Source: Pseudoteredinibacter isoporae (GTDB taxonomy: Bacteria; Pseudomonadota; Gammaproteobacteria; Pseudomonadales; Cellvibrionaceae). Taken from it: a stretch of DNA of 64,000 nucleotides. Position numbers and translations under genes: made by a program. Below are positions 11,281-20,033 of this stretch, one piece after another (the stretch's first letter is position 1; the number at the start of each line of letters is the position of its first letter). The notes below the pieces were generated by a model, which saw only the letters and a program-made list of their open reading frames with translations, did not search any database and was not told where the DNA came from. The stretch spans positions 372,001-436,000 of the forward strand of contig NZ_JAAONY010000002.1 of the NCBI RefSeq assembly GCF_011602085.1. Direction: 5' to 3'.

Positions 11281-11460
11281 CGCCCAACTCCTTATCACCT
11301 CCTCACTCCTCCCTGCAAACCATCCCCCACCCTTCTGAACGACCACCAGACCTCACCGCAAACCCCACCTCTATACATCACATCTATACGCCACGTCTAA
11401 ATCCACCCCAAAACCAACACCACCCAACTTACCAGGCGGCAAGTTTTCACCTCCCCGCAC
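11281..11460 (+). promoter_or_regulatory. C-rich, G-poor tract, candidate Rho utilisation region
   Basis: By hand count, the 180 bases hold about 86 C and 14 G on the plus strand, with almost no hairpin potential. Such unstructured C-rich RNA is what Rho loads on. It lies just beyond the tRNA-tail repeats, so it may end transcripts that escape the repeat hairpins. No gene is evident in it. Confidence 0.4.
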
Positions 11461-11470
11461 CCCACATCCA

Positions 11471-12184
11471 TAACAAAAATTTTTCCCGCGTCAAAACTTG
11501 CAAACCCAAAAACTTATGCTTCTCAATACAAAAAGTTATAAGGCGCGCCAAAAAACAAAGCTCGCAACACGGGACACTTTTTCGATCTTTTTTTGTTAAA
11601 CATTTGATGCAACCAACGAGGAGATTCGCAACGCTGCATCGACAGAGAAATTGAAAAGAAAACTTCAAAAGACACGACAAAAACATTGCCGGAAAGTGAG
11701 ACAAATAAAGGGGCTCGCCTCTATATCAACCAAAATCAATATAGATTCAAAAACAAAACAAGCGTTTCGACAAAATCTATAAAAGTGTAAAGAAATAAAT
11801 CGACGAGGAAAAATACCGACGGGTGGCACGACTTATGCTTTTATCAAAATAACGCGTCAAATATTCAACATTTAAAGGCGCGGAGTTAAAAAATTTCAAC
11901 TACATTAACTACTAAGCAACTTTTGTTTCAAATAAGTTGTCTTAACTGTAAGGAATATTTTTAAATATATTTTCGACGTGATAATTGCCTTTGCCTATAA
12001 AAAGGCGTTTAATCATGACAGTTAGTAGTAAATACTGAGATACGCAAGCGGTATTTTCTGCTGTAAATTGGCACAGCAACCTTTATAGAAAAAGAGTATT
12101 TCAAACAGCATGGTTTTTGTTTCTTTACACTAATTTTGCTCTCGGGAGATTTGCCAGCATTCCCCCAGAGCGGAGGACAGCAAG
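11471..12184 (+). other. AT-rich intergenic region upstream of prkA
   Basis: About 700 bp without a convincing gene. An 85-residue frame at 11447-11704 on the minus strand is Cys/Leu/Phe-rich, with no family resemblance or ribosome binding site, and I do not call it. The region contains the sigma-54-like promoter at 11824 and a long presumptive prkA leader (about 335 nt). GGAGGA lies about 10 bases before the prkA ATG. Confidence 0.5.
11824..11838 (+). promoter_or_regulatory. Sigma-54 (-24/-12) promoter for prkA-yeaH-spoVR
   Basis: TGGCACG-ACTT-ATGC matches the RpoN consensus TGGCACG-N4-TTGC at 10 of 11 positions, with the invariant GG and GC correctly spaced. Transcription would start near 11850. 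E. coli yeaGH is known to be NtrC/sigma-54-dependent, which supports the call. No activator site was identified. Confidence 0.7.
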
Positions 12185-14107
12185 ATGGGCATTTTTAATC
12201 ACTTCCAAGACCGATATGACGCCGGACAAGAAGAAGAAATGAGCATCCAGGAATACCTTGATCTCTGCCGGCAAGACAACAGTGTTTACGCCACTGCAGC
12301 CGAGCGCTTGCTCAATGCTGTTGGTGAACCCGAGTTAATCGATACCTCTCTCGACCCGCGACTCAGCCGAATCTTTTCCAATAAAATTATTAAGCGATAC
12401 AGTGCCTTTAAAGAGTTCTTTGGCATGGAAGAATGCATCGAACAAATCGTTGCATTTTTTAGACACTCCGCCCAAGGCCTGGAAGAAAAGAAACAAATCC
12501 TTTACCTGCTGGGTCCTGTCGGTGGTGGTAAGTCCTCATTAGCCGAAAGGTTAAAAGCGTTGATGGAAAAAGAACCTATTTATTGCCTGAAAGGCTCGCC
12601 GGTTTTTGAATCTCCACTGGGCTTGTTTGACCCGAACGAAGATGCGGACATTCTGCAGGAAGAGTACGGTATTCCAAAGCGCTATCTGGGTACGATCATG
12701 TCTCCCTGGGCGGCAAAACGCCTGCAGGAATATAATGGCGATATCAGCCAGTTTAAGGTGGTAAAACTCAAGCCTTCGATTCTGAATCAGATTGCAGTGT
12801 CCAAAACCGAACCCGGTGATGAAAACAATCAGGACATATCCTCCCTGGTGGGTAAAGTTGATATTCGCAAGCTGGAGGACTTTCCTCAAAACGATACCGA
12901 TGCGTACAGCTATTCCGGCGGCCTCTGCCGAGCGAACCAAGGCCTGATGGAATTTGTGGAAATGTTTAAGGCACCGATCAAAGTGCTGCACCCCTTGTTG
13001 ACCGCTACACAGGAAGGCAATTACAACAGCACCGAAGGTTTGGGAGCGATTCCTTTTGAGGGTGTAATACTGGCTCACTCAAACGAATCAGAATGGCAAT
13101 CATTTAGAAATAATAAAAATAATGAGGCCTTTTTAGATCGTATTTATATTGTCAAGGTGCCCTACTGCCTGCGCCTGACCGAAGAGATTGAGATTTATCA
13201 CAAGCTCATCGAAAACAGTTCACTGTCTGAAGCGCCCTGCGCGCCTGACACATTAAAAATGCTGGCCCAATTTTCGGTACTCTCTCGCCTGAAAGAGCCG
13301 GAAAATTCCAACCTTTATTCAAAGATGAAGGTCTATGACGGACAAAATCTGAAAGACACCGACCCGAAAGCAAAATCCATTCAAGAATATCGCGATATGG
13401 CCGGAGTCAACGAAGGCATGGATGGTTTATCCACTCGCTTCGCGTTCAAAATTTTGTCGAAGGTCTTTAACTTTGATGCAACTGAAGTGGCTGCCAATCC
13501 GGTTCACCTCCTGTATGTTCTTGAACAGCAGATCGAGCAAGAGCAATTCCCGGAAGAAGTTCAGGCCAAGTATCTTTCCTTTATCAAGGAGTTTCTGGCA
13601 CCCAAGTATGTCGAGTTTATCGGTAAGGAAATTCAGACCGCCTATCTTGAGTCCTATACCGAATATGGCCAGAACATCTTTGACCGCTATGTGACCTATG
13701 CGGACTTCTGGATTCAGGATCAGGAATACCGAGATCCGGAAACCGGTGAGATTCTCGACCGCGCATCACTGAATGAAGAACTCGAAAAAATCGAGAAGCC
13801 AGCGGGAATCAGCAATCCGAAAGATTTCCGTAACGAAATCGTCAACTTTGTTTTACGGGCTCGGGCCAACAACAACGGTCAGAATCCGCTCTGGAACAGC
13901 TATGAGAAGCTGCGCCGGGTAATCGAGAAGAAAATGTTCTCGAATACCGAAGACCTGTTGCCGGTTATTTCCTTCAACACCAAGGCCTCGGCCAGCGACC
14001 AGAAGAAACATCAGGACTTTGTGGCTCGCATGATCGATCGTGGTTACACAGAGAAGCAGGTGCGCCTGCTGTCTGAATGGTATTTGCGAGTTCGCAAGTC
14101 CCAGTAA
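12185..14107 (+). CDS. prkA: PrkA-family serine protein kinase / AAA protein (YeaG)
   Basis: 640 residues, the normal PrkA length. An N-terminal AAA domain has Walker A GPVGGGKSS at residues 110-118, and the PrkA C-terminal kinase-like domain follows (FLAPKYVEFIGKEIQTAYLESY, ADFWIQDQEYRDPETGEILDR). YeaG in E. coli and PrkA in Bacillus phosphorylate proteins and help cells under nitrogen starvation or stationary phase; more recent work treats PrkA also as an AAA protease-like enzyme. GGAGGA precedes the ATG. It is first in a conserved three-gene operon with yeaH and spoVR, 53 bp before the next gene. Confidence 0.95.
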   Translation: MGIFNHFQDRYDAGQEEEMSIQEYLDLCRQDNSVYATAAERLLNAVGEPELIDTSLDPRLSRIFSNKIIKRYSAFKEFFGMEECIEQIVAFFRHSAQGLEEKKQILYLLGPVGGGKSSLAERLKALMEKEPIYCLKGSPVFESPLGLFDPNEDADILQEEYGIPKRYLGTIMSPWAAKRLQEYNGDISQFKVVKLKPSILNQIAVSKTEPGDENNQDISSLVGKVDIRKLEDFPQNDTDAYSYSGGLCRANQGLMEFVEMFKAPIKVLHPLLTATQEGNYNSTEGLGAIPFEGVILAHSNESEWQSFRNNKNNEAFLDRIYIVKVPYCLRLTEEIEIYHKLIENSSLSEAPCAPDTLKMLAQFSVLSRLKEPENSNLYSKMKVYDGQNLKDTDPKAKSIQEYRDMAGVNEGMDGLSTRFAFKILSKVFNFDATEVAANPVHLLYVLEQQIEQEQFPEEVQAKYLSFIKEFLAPKYVEFIGKEIQTAYLESYTEYGQNIFDRYVTYADFWIQDQEYRDPETGEILDRASLNEELEKIEKPAGISNPKDFRNEIVNFVLRARANNNGQNPLWNSYEKLRRVIEKKMFSNTEDLLPVISFNTKASASDQKKHQDFVARMIDRGYTEKQVRLLSEWYLRVRKSQ

Positions 14108-14160
14108 GCACAGGGCATGACACATTAGCAAGGTACACAACAATGCACTAAGGATCACTT

Positions 14161-15456
14161 ATGAACTATGTTATCGATCGTCGCTTAAACGGAAAACAGA
14201 AAAGCCTGGTAAACCGCCAACGCTTTCTGGAACGTTACCGCAAGCAGATCAAGCAGTCGGTAGAGAAAGCTGTGGGCGAACGGTCGATAACAGACATCAA
14301 CAAAGGTGAGCGCATAAGTATCCCCAGAAAAGACACCGATGAGCCCGTCTTTCGCCACGGCAAAGGTGGTTATCAGGAGCAGGTTCTTCCTGGTAACAAA
14401 GAGTTCATCAGCGGTGATCGGTTTAAACGCCCCCAAGGCGGTGGCGGCCAGGGTTCCGGCCCTGGTCAAGCCAGCGACAGCGGCGAAGGTATGGATGATT
14501 TTGTTTTTGAAATCAGCCAAAGCGAATTTCTGGATTTCATGTTTGAAGACCTCGAACTGCCCAATCTGGTGAAGCGCCACCTGATGGGCGATGTTGAATA
14601 CAAAACCCATCGGGCCGGTTTTGCGGATGTGGGCAACCCTGGGCAGGTGAATATCGTTCGCAGCATGCGCTCGGCGTCTGCACGCCGTATGGCATTGGGG
14701 GGCAAGGACCGCCGCAAACTCCGAGCTCTTGAGGCCGAACTGGAAGCGTTAAAACTCGCCCCGGTACCCGATCACGACCAGCAGCAAAAGCTGGAGGATG
14801 AGATTCATCGATTAAAAAGCCGGTTGAAGCGTATTCCCTGGCTCGATGATTTCGATCTGAAATACAATCTGCATGTTAAACAGCCCGTGCCGAGATCCCA
14901 GGCGGTGATGTTCTGCCTGATGGATGTCTCGGGCTCCATGACCCAGGGCATTAAGGACATCGCCAAGCGCTTCTTTATTTTGCTCTACCTCTTCTTGCAG
15001 CGAAATTACGAACACACCGACGTGGTATTTATTCGTCACCACACCAGCGCCAAAGAAGTCGATGAACAGGAGTTTTTCTATTCCAGGGAAACCGGCGGCA
15101 CCATTGTATCCAGCGCCTTGAAATTGATGCAGGAAATAGTGGATAAACGCTACCCACCAGCCCAGTGGAACATCTACGGCGCTCAGGCCTCCGACGGCGA
15201 TAACTGGAACGATGATTCCAGCAATTGCTCTCGAATTCTGGCCAACGACCTGCTCGATAAGGTTCAGCACTTTTCCTATATCGAGATTACTGAACAAGAC
15301 CATCAATCCCTGTGGCACGAGTATCAGCAGATCCAGGACCATTTCAGTGATGTTTTCGCCATGCAGAACATTCGCACTGCCGCTGATATTTACCCGGTAT
15401 TCCGCGAGCTTTTCCAGCGCAAACTGGGTCAGGACGGGGTGGGAGCAGCAGTATGA
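14161..15456 (+). CDS. yeaH: YeaH/YhbH family protein (DUF444)
   Basis: 431 residues. The N terminus is basic and carries the family stretch [25 protein letters not shown]. The middle has a glycine-rich linker ([18 protein letters not shown]). The C-terminal half is a von Willebrand A-like domain whose MIDAS-type motif is visible in [10 protein letters not shown], with later [10 protein letters not shown] and [13 protein letters not shown]. It is the constant partner of PrkA and SpoVR; the molecular role is not established. AAGGATCACTT precedes the ATG. Its end overlaps the spoVR start by 4 bp, indicating coupled translation. Confidence 0.93.
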   Translation: MNYVIDRRLNGKQKSLVNRQRFLERYRKQIKQSVEKAVGERSITDINKGERISIPRKDTDEPVFRHGKGGYQEQVLPGNKEFISGDRFKRPQGGGGQGSGPGQASDSGEGMDDFVFEISQSEFLDFMFEDLELPNLVKRHLMGDVEYKTHRAGFADVGNPGQVNIVRSMRSASARRMALGGKDRRKLRALEAELEALKLAPVPDHDQQQKLEDEIHRLKSRLKRIPWLDDFDLKYNLHVKQPVPRSQAVMFCLMDVSGSMTQGIKDIAKRFFILLYLFLQRNYEHTDVVFIRHHTSAKEVDEQEFFYSRETGGTIVSSALKLMQEIVDKRYPPAQWNIYGAQASDGDNWNDDSSNCSRILANDLLDKVQHFSYIEITEQDHQSLWHEYQQIQDHFSDVFAMQNIRTAADIYPVFRELFQRKLGQDGVGAAV

Positions 15457-16982
15457 AGGACAAGAATTATATTTCGACGGGCTCGGAGTGGACGTTCGAG
15501 CTGATTGAACGCTACGACCAGGAGATTGGCAAGATTGCCAAAGAGTATCAACTGGACACCTACCCGAATCAAATTGAGATCATCAGCTCCGAGCAGATGA
15601 TGGATGCCTACGCCAGTGCCGGTATGCCGCTGGGCTACCACCACTGGAGTTATGGCAAACAGTTTATCAATGTAGAGCAATCCTATCGTCGTGGCCAAAT
15701 GGGGCTGGCCTATGAGATTGTGATTAATTCCAACCCTTGCATTGCCTACCTGATGGAAGAAAACAGTATGACCATGCAGGCGCTGGTAATCGCCCACGCC
15801 AGCTATGGTCACAACTCGTTTTTTAAGGGCAATTATATGTTCCGCAGCTGGACAGATGCGGACTCGATTATTGATTATCTGCTGTTTGCTAAAAATTACA
15901 TTGCCGAGTGTGAACAACGCTACGGCATCAGCGCAGTGGAAGAACTATTGGATTCCTGTCACGCCCTGATGAATTATGGTGTCGATCGCTATCGTCGCCC
16001 TTACCCGATTTCCGCCGCAGAAGAAGAGAATCGACAGAAAGAACGGGAAGAGCTACTGCAAAAACAAGTGAACGAACTGTGGCGTACCATTCCTGAAGGC
16101 GACAAAGACAGACAATTTGAATCTGCTGCCCGCTTCCCCAGCGAACCCCAGGAGAATCTGCTGTACTTTATTGAAAAGCATGCACCGTTGTTAGAACCCT
16201 GGCAGCGGGAGGTGGTGCGCATTGTTCGCAAAACCGCCCAGTACTTTTATCCTCAGCGCCAGACCCAACTCATGAACGAAGGCTGGGCAACTTATTGGCA
16301 CTACACCCTGCTGAATACGCTTTATGATCGTGGACTTGTGAACGACGGCTTTATGCTGGAATTTCTACAATCCCACAGCGGCGTCGTTATGCAGCCTGGC
16401 TTCGACACCCCCTATTACAACGGCATCAATCCCTATGCTTTGGGATTTGCCATGATGAGTGATATTCGCCGCATCAGTGAAAGCCCTACCGACGAAGATC
16501 GTTATTGGTTTCCTGATCTTGCCGGTCGCGATTGGCTGGAAAACCTGCACCTGGCCATGCGCGACTTCAAAGACGAGAGCTTTGTGTTGCAATACCTGTC
16601 TCCCAAGATGATGCGAGACTTCAAGCTGTTCAGTCTGGTAGATGACGATAACGATTCAGAACTGGAAATCTCGGCCATTCATGATGAGACCGGTTACCAA
16701 TCGCTCAGAGAAGCGCTGGGTAATCAGTACAATCTGCAAAACCGGGAGCCTAACATACAGGTCTATAGCGCCGATATTCGCGGTGACCGATCGCTGACAC
16801 TTCATCATATTCGTCATGAGCGTAAACCACTGGATGAAAGCTCAGAAGAGGTGCTGAAACACGTCCATCGCTTATGGGGATTTCCCGTGAAATTGCTCTC
16901 TGTGGAACCTCAGGCGTCCGGAGTTTGCCCTATCCCACTGCAACAGTTTGAATGCCCGACACCGGACAAAGTCGAAACCTAA
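15453..16982 (+). CDS. SpoVR family protein
   Basis: 509 residues, matching the SpoVR/YcgB family across its whole length: [24 protein letters not shown] at the start, [29 protein letters not shown] and [20 protein letters not shown], where several His and Glu residues could bind metal. The family was named for Bacillus spore cortex formation, but here it belongs to the PrkA-YeaH stress operon of non-sporulating bacteria. The ATG overlaps the yeaH stop by 4 bp. A strong terminator follows 29 bp after the stop. Confidence 0.95.
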   Translation: MKDKNYISTGSEWTFELIERYDQEIGKIAKEYQLDTYPNQIEIISSEQMMDAYASAGMPLGYHHWSYGKQFINVEQSYRRGQMGLAYEIVINSNPCIAYLMEENSMTMQALVIAHASYGHNSFFKGNYMFRSWTDADSIIDYLLFAKNYIAECEQRYGISAVEELLDSCHALMNYGVDRYRRPYPISAAEEENRQKEREELLQKQVNELWRTIPEGDKDRQFESAARFPSEPQENLLYFIEKHAPLLEPWQREVVRIVRKTAQYFYPQRQTQLMNEGWATYWHYTLLNTLYDRGLVNDGFMLEFLQSHSGVVMQPGFDTPYYNGINPYALGFAMMSDIRRISESPTDEDRYWFPDLAGRDWLENLHLAMRDFKDESFVLQYLSPKMMRDFKLFSLVDDDNDSELEISAIHDETGYQSLREALGNQYNLQNREPNIQVYSADIRGDRSLTLHHIRHERKPLDESSEEVLKHVHRLWGFPVKLLSVEPQASGVCPIPLQQFECPTPDKVET

Positions 16983-17011
16983 ACTGGTATTCACCGCAAA
17001 AATCGATTATA

Positions 17012-17046
17012 AAATCCCTCGCCAGTTTTCTGGCCAGGGATTTTTT
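17012..17046 (+). terminator. Intrinsic terminator of the prkA operon
   Basis: AAATCCCT-c-GCCAG pairs with CTGGC-c-AGGGATTT across a TTTT loop, followed by a run of T. It lies 29 bp after the spoVR stop. Confidence 0.85.
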
Positions 17047-17159
17047 ATTGCTGTAAATGCCACTCTATTGGCAATTCAGGCAACTTTTATTTTTTAACAT
17101 TCGCCATTTGAACCCCTAATGATTTTTCACTCTTCAACCCGCTTTTATAAAGGCCGACT

Positions 17160-17816
17160 ATGAAACTGTATGGATTCAGCGCCAGTAACTACTACAACGC
17201 CGTTAAACACTTATTGCTCGCTAAAGGTTTGGATTTTGAAGAAGTTAAAGAGTACCCAAGCCAGAATGAGGACTACTTGAGTATTCATCCACTTGGTAAA
17301 GTACCTGCACTTGTTACCGATCAAGGTCCGATGTCAGAAACCGACATCATTATGGAATATGTCGATAGCCTGTCAGACCCAAAGTTCTTTCCTACAGAGG
17401 CCTTTGAGAAAGCCAAATGTCGTGAAATTATGAAAGTGGCCGAGCTGTACATTGAATTGCCGGCACGACGCAATAATGGCGAGGTACTGATTGGCAATCC
17501 ACGTTGCGAAACCGCCTTCCGGGAAGCCCGCCCACTGATGGAAAAAGGTTTCAAGGCCCTGGACACCTTATGCCAACCCTCACCTTACCTGATGGGTGAC
17601 AAAATGACCGCTGCGGATATTTTTGTACGTTACGCGCTGGTTGTCGGAAATATGGTGGCAGCCAAGGTGTACGACTGGAAGCCTCTGGATGAGTATCCTG
17701 CGTTAAAGGCGTGGAGCAAAATGATGCGGGAAGATGCTGTTTCCCAGAAAGTGGATCAGGACTCCCAAGCCGCCATGCAAGACTTAATGGAATACTTTGC
17801 TCAGTTCAAGAAATAA
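17160..17816 (+). CDS. Glutathione S-transferase family protein
   Basis: 218 residues. The N-terminal thioredoxin-like domain is KLYGFSASNYYNAVKHLLLAKGLDFEEV with the cis-Pro segment GKVPALVTDQG, and the Glu/Ser pair for the glutamyl group sits in MSETDIIMEY. An all-helical C-terminal domain follows (PYLMGDKMTAADIFVRYAL). It probably conjugates glutathione to electrophiles in the cytoplasm; the substrate is unknown. It is a single gene between the prkA-operon terminator and the terminator at 17851. Confidence 0.85.
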   Translation: MKLYGFSASNYYNAVKHLLLAKGLDFEEVKEYPSQNEDYLSIHPLGKVPALVTDQGPMSETDIIMEYVDSLSDPKFFPTEAFEKAKCREIMKVAELYIELPARRNNGEVLIGNPRCETAFREARPLMEKGFKALDTLCQPSPYLMGDKMTAADIFVRYALVVGNMVAAKVYDWKPLDEYPALKAWSKMMREDAVSQKVDQDSQAAMQDLMEYFAQFKK

Positions 17817-17850
17817 TCTCTGACCGCAATTTAATTCCTATAAGCAAACA

Positions 17851-17887
17851 AAAAAGCGGCATTGGCCAACGCCAATACCGCTTTTTT
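17851..17887. terminator. Bidirectional terminator between the GST gene and fadD-like gene
   Basis: AAAAAGCGG-c-ATTGGC / GCCAAT-a-CCGCTTTTT with a CAAC loop has A and T runs on both sides. It sits between two convergent genes and can end transcripts from either. Confidence 0.85.
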
Positions 17888-17906
17888 AGAGCCCTTTAGC
17901 TCAGGG

Positions 17907-19502
17907 TTAACGAAGATCTTTACGCAGAATTTTACCCACAGCAGACTTCGGTAATTCATCGCGGAATTCAATGTGTTTGGGCACTTTATAAGCCGTCAGG
18001 TTTTCACGACAATAGTCGATCACCTGCTCTTCATTCAGATCGCCATCACGAACCACAAACAATTTGACCACCTCACCTGACTTTTCATCTTCAACCCCAA
18101 TGGCCGCTGCTTCGACCACTTTCGGGTGCTGACCCACCACATCTTCAATTTCGTTCGGGAAGACGTTGAAACCGGACACAATGATCATGTCTTTTTTACG
18201 GTCCACAATGCGGATATAACCGTCTTCCTGAATCACCGCCATATCGCCAGTACGCAGCCAACCGTCTTCGCTCAGCACTTCTGCGGTCGCCTCTGGACGC
18301 TGCCAGTAGCCCTTCATCACCTGAGGGCCTTTAACACACAGCTCACCCGGCTCACCGCTCGGCTGGCTGTTACCATCGGCATCGATAACTTTTACCTCGG
18401 TACCCGGCACAGGCGTGCCCACAGTACCACGCTGAATTGCATGGGAAGGGTTGGACGATACGACCGGGCTGGTTTCGGTCAGGCCATAGCCCTCCGCCGG
18501 CATAACACCCGTCAGTTCCTGCCAGTGATTGGCCGCATCTTCCGTTAACGCCATGCCGCCTGACGCCGTGTGACGCAATGACGACAGATCAATTTTTCGG
18601 AATTCCGGATTGCGAGCCAAGGCAGTAAACAAGGTGTTGATTCCAACAAGGGAAGTAAACTTATGCTTTTTCACTTCGTTGATAAACGCTGGAATGTCTC
18701 TCGGATTCGGGATCAGTACGCTGTGATTACCTGTCATGGCCAGGGCCATACAGTTCGAGGTAAACGCGTAAATATGATAAAGCGGCAGTGGCGCGATTGC
18801 ACACTCTTCGCCTTCTTTAATATCGTCACCCACATGCGCCAGCAACTGCTCCATGTTGGCAACCAAATTGTTGTGGGTCAGCATGGCGCCTTTCGCAACA
18901 CCGGTTGTTCCACCGGTATATTGCAGTACTGCCACATCGTGAATGTCTTTAACCACCGGGCGTCGTGGAGCGCTGCCCTTAGCTAAAGCATCTCGCAAGC
19001 TGACTTGATTTTGGAAACGGAATTCCGGGACCATCTTCTTAATGTGCTTAACCGCGAAATTCATAATGGTTCGCTTAAGCGGAGGATGCATATCGGCAAT
19101 ATCGGTAACAATTACCTGATCAACCTGGGTCTCCTCGATAACCTTTGCCGCTACGTCAGCAATGTTCGACAAAACCACCAGCGCCTTGGCACCAGAGTCA
19201 TTAAACTGATGTTTCACTTCGCGAGCGGTATACAAAGGGTTGGTATTCACCACAACCAAACCGGCACGAATTGCACCGTAAACAACGACGGGGTATTGCA
19301 ATACGTTGGGCAGTTGAATCGCTATACGATCGCCCTCTTCCAGATTGGTATGATGCTGCAAATAACTGGCAAACTGCGCACTCAAACGATCCAGGTCGCC
19401 GTAAGTTAACGTCTGTCCCATGCAGCTGAATGCGCTATTGTCAGGGTATTTTTTAAAAACGTCTTCAAGCACATCAATGATCGTGCGCTGGTCTCGATTC
19501 AC
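17907..19502 (-). CDS. Long-chain fatty-acid-CoA ligase (FadD-like)
   Basis: 531 residues of the acyl-adenylate-forming superfamily. The AMP-binding P-loop is LQYTGGTTGVAKGAMLTHNN, then GYGLTETSPV, GWLRTGDMAVIQEDGYIRIVDRKKDMIIVSGFNVFPNEIED, and the C-terminal catalytic Lys in KSAVGKILRKDLR. It activates free fatty acids to acyl-CoA at the inner membrane for beta-oxidation. It starts with GTG at 19502, preceded by AAGAGGAAACGATT. The C-terminal sequence is close to E. coli FadD, but with several ligases in this window the exact paralogue is uncertain. Confidence 0.9.
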   Translation of the reverse strand: MNRDQRTIIDVLEDVFKKYPDNSAFSCMGQTLTYGDLDRLSAQFASYLQHHTNLEEGDRIAIQLPNVLQYPVVVYGAIRAGLVVVNTNPLYTAREVKHQFNDSGAKALVVLSNIADVAAKVIEETQVDQVIVTDIADMHPPLKRTIMNFAVKHIKKMVPEFRFQNQVSLRDALAKGSAPRRPVVKDIHDVAVLQYTGGTTGVAKGAMLTHNNLVANMEQLLAHVGDDIKEGEECAIAPLPLYHIYAFTSNCMALAMTGNHSVLIPNPRDIPAFINEVKKHKFTSLVGINTLFTALARNPEFRKIDLSSLRHTASGGMALTEDAANHWQELTGVMPAEGYGLTETSPVVSSNPSHAIQRGTVGTPVPGTEVKVIDADGNSQPSGEPGELCVKGPQVMKGYWQRPEATAEVLSEDGWLRTGDMAVIQEDGYIRIVDRKKDMIIVSGFNVFPNEIEDVVGQHPKVVEAAAIGVEDEKSGEVVKLFVVRDGDLNEEQVIDYCRENLTAYKVPKHIEFRDELPKSAVGKILRKDLR

Positions 19503-19622
19503 AATCGTTTCCTCTTAAATTCCGTACTTAACTTTATTCTATTTTTCGTCGGATGTGTGTTAATTTTTATTATCCGCGACAGTGTTCAAAGCACTGCTTT
19601 TTCTTTACGCAATACAAAAACA

Positions 19623-19648
19623 AAAAGGACCACAATTGTGGTCCTTTT
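19623..19648. terminator. Intrinsic terminator after the acyl-CoA dehydrogenase/SCP2 unit
   Basis: A 26-bp perfect palindrome, AAAAGGACCACAATTGTGGTCCTTTT, followed on the minus strand by TGTTTTTG. It is 17 bp beyond the minus-strand SCP2 stop. Confidence 0.85.
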
Positions 19649-19664
19649 GCTAATCTCCGGCCGC

Positions 19665-20009
19665 CTACTGCTTCTCTACAGACTTATTCGTACGCTGGTG
19701 CACAAACAAGCTATCGATCATAGCCGCCAAACGCTGATCTCCGTCAGCTTTGACCTTGCCAAACATAAAGGCCTGCATACCACTAAACTTGCCGGCCATA
19801 ATGTCTAACAGGGTTTCTGAATCCATGCTGATGGACACCGATGGAGAGTCGTGCTCTCCATCCTGAATGTCACAATTCCCATGGTCGATGACTAAAAAAT
19901 AATTGCCCGCATCGGAAATGTCGAACTGAACCACTTCCGACATATCAGCAGCCGCTTCGCGATTAAAATTTTCGAAAAGCTGTTCACGCAAGCCATCTAA
20001 TGGGTGCAT
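19665..20009 (-). CDS. SCP2 sterol/lipid-binding domain protein
   Basis: 114 residues, a single SCP2 domain: the central AAADMSEVVQFDISDAGNYFLVIDHGNCDIQDG and the conserved C-terminal DSETLLDIMAGKFSGMQAFMFGKVKADGD. SCP2 proteins bind acyl-CoAs and sterols in a hydrophobic tunnel. GGAG lies before the ATG. It is 24 bp downstream of the acyl-CoA dehydrogenase gene on the same strand and shares its terminator, so it probably serves as an acyl-CoA carrier or partner for that enzyme. Confidence 0.88.
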   Translation of the reverse strand: MHPLDGLREQLFENFNREAAADMSEVVQFDISDAGNYFLVIDHGNCDIQDGEHDSPSVSISMDSETLLDIMAGKFSGMQAFMFGKVKADGDQRLAAMIDSLFVHQRTNKSVEKQ

Positions 20010-20033
20010 GTTTACTCCAAACTTTAAAACGAC

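Noticed and set aside
10618-11400. Long open frame (260 codons) across tRNA-Asp and the repeat array, and the antisense frames there
   Set aside because: It is created by repetition of the non-coding unit and starts inside the tRNA. The translated repeat follows unit length and the tRNA sequence, with no independent coding signal.
11447-11704. 85-codon minus-strand frame in the prkA upstream region
   Set aside because: Cys/Phe/Leu-rich, no ribosome binding site, no family resemblance, in an AT-rich non-coding region.
12070-12090. TGGCACA near 12070 as a second sigma-54 promoter before prkA
   Set aside because: The -12 GC is absent at the required spacing.
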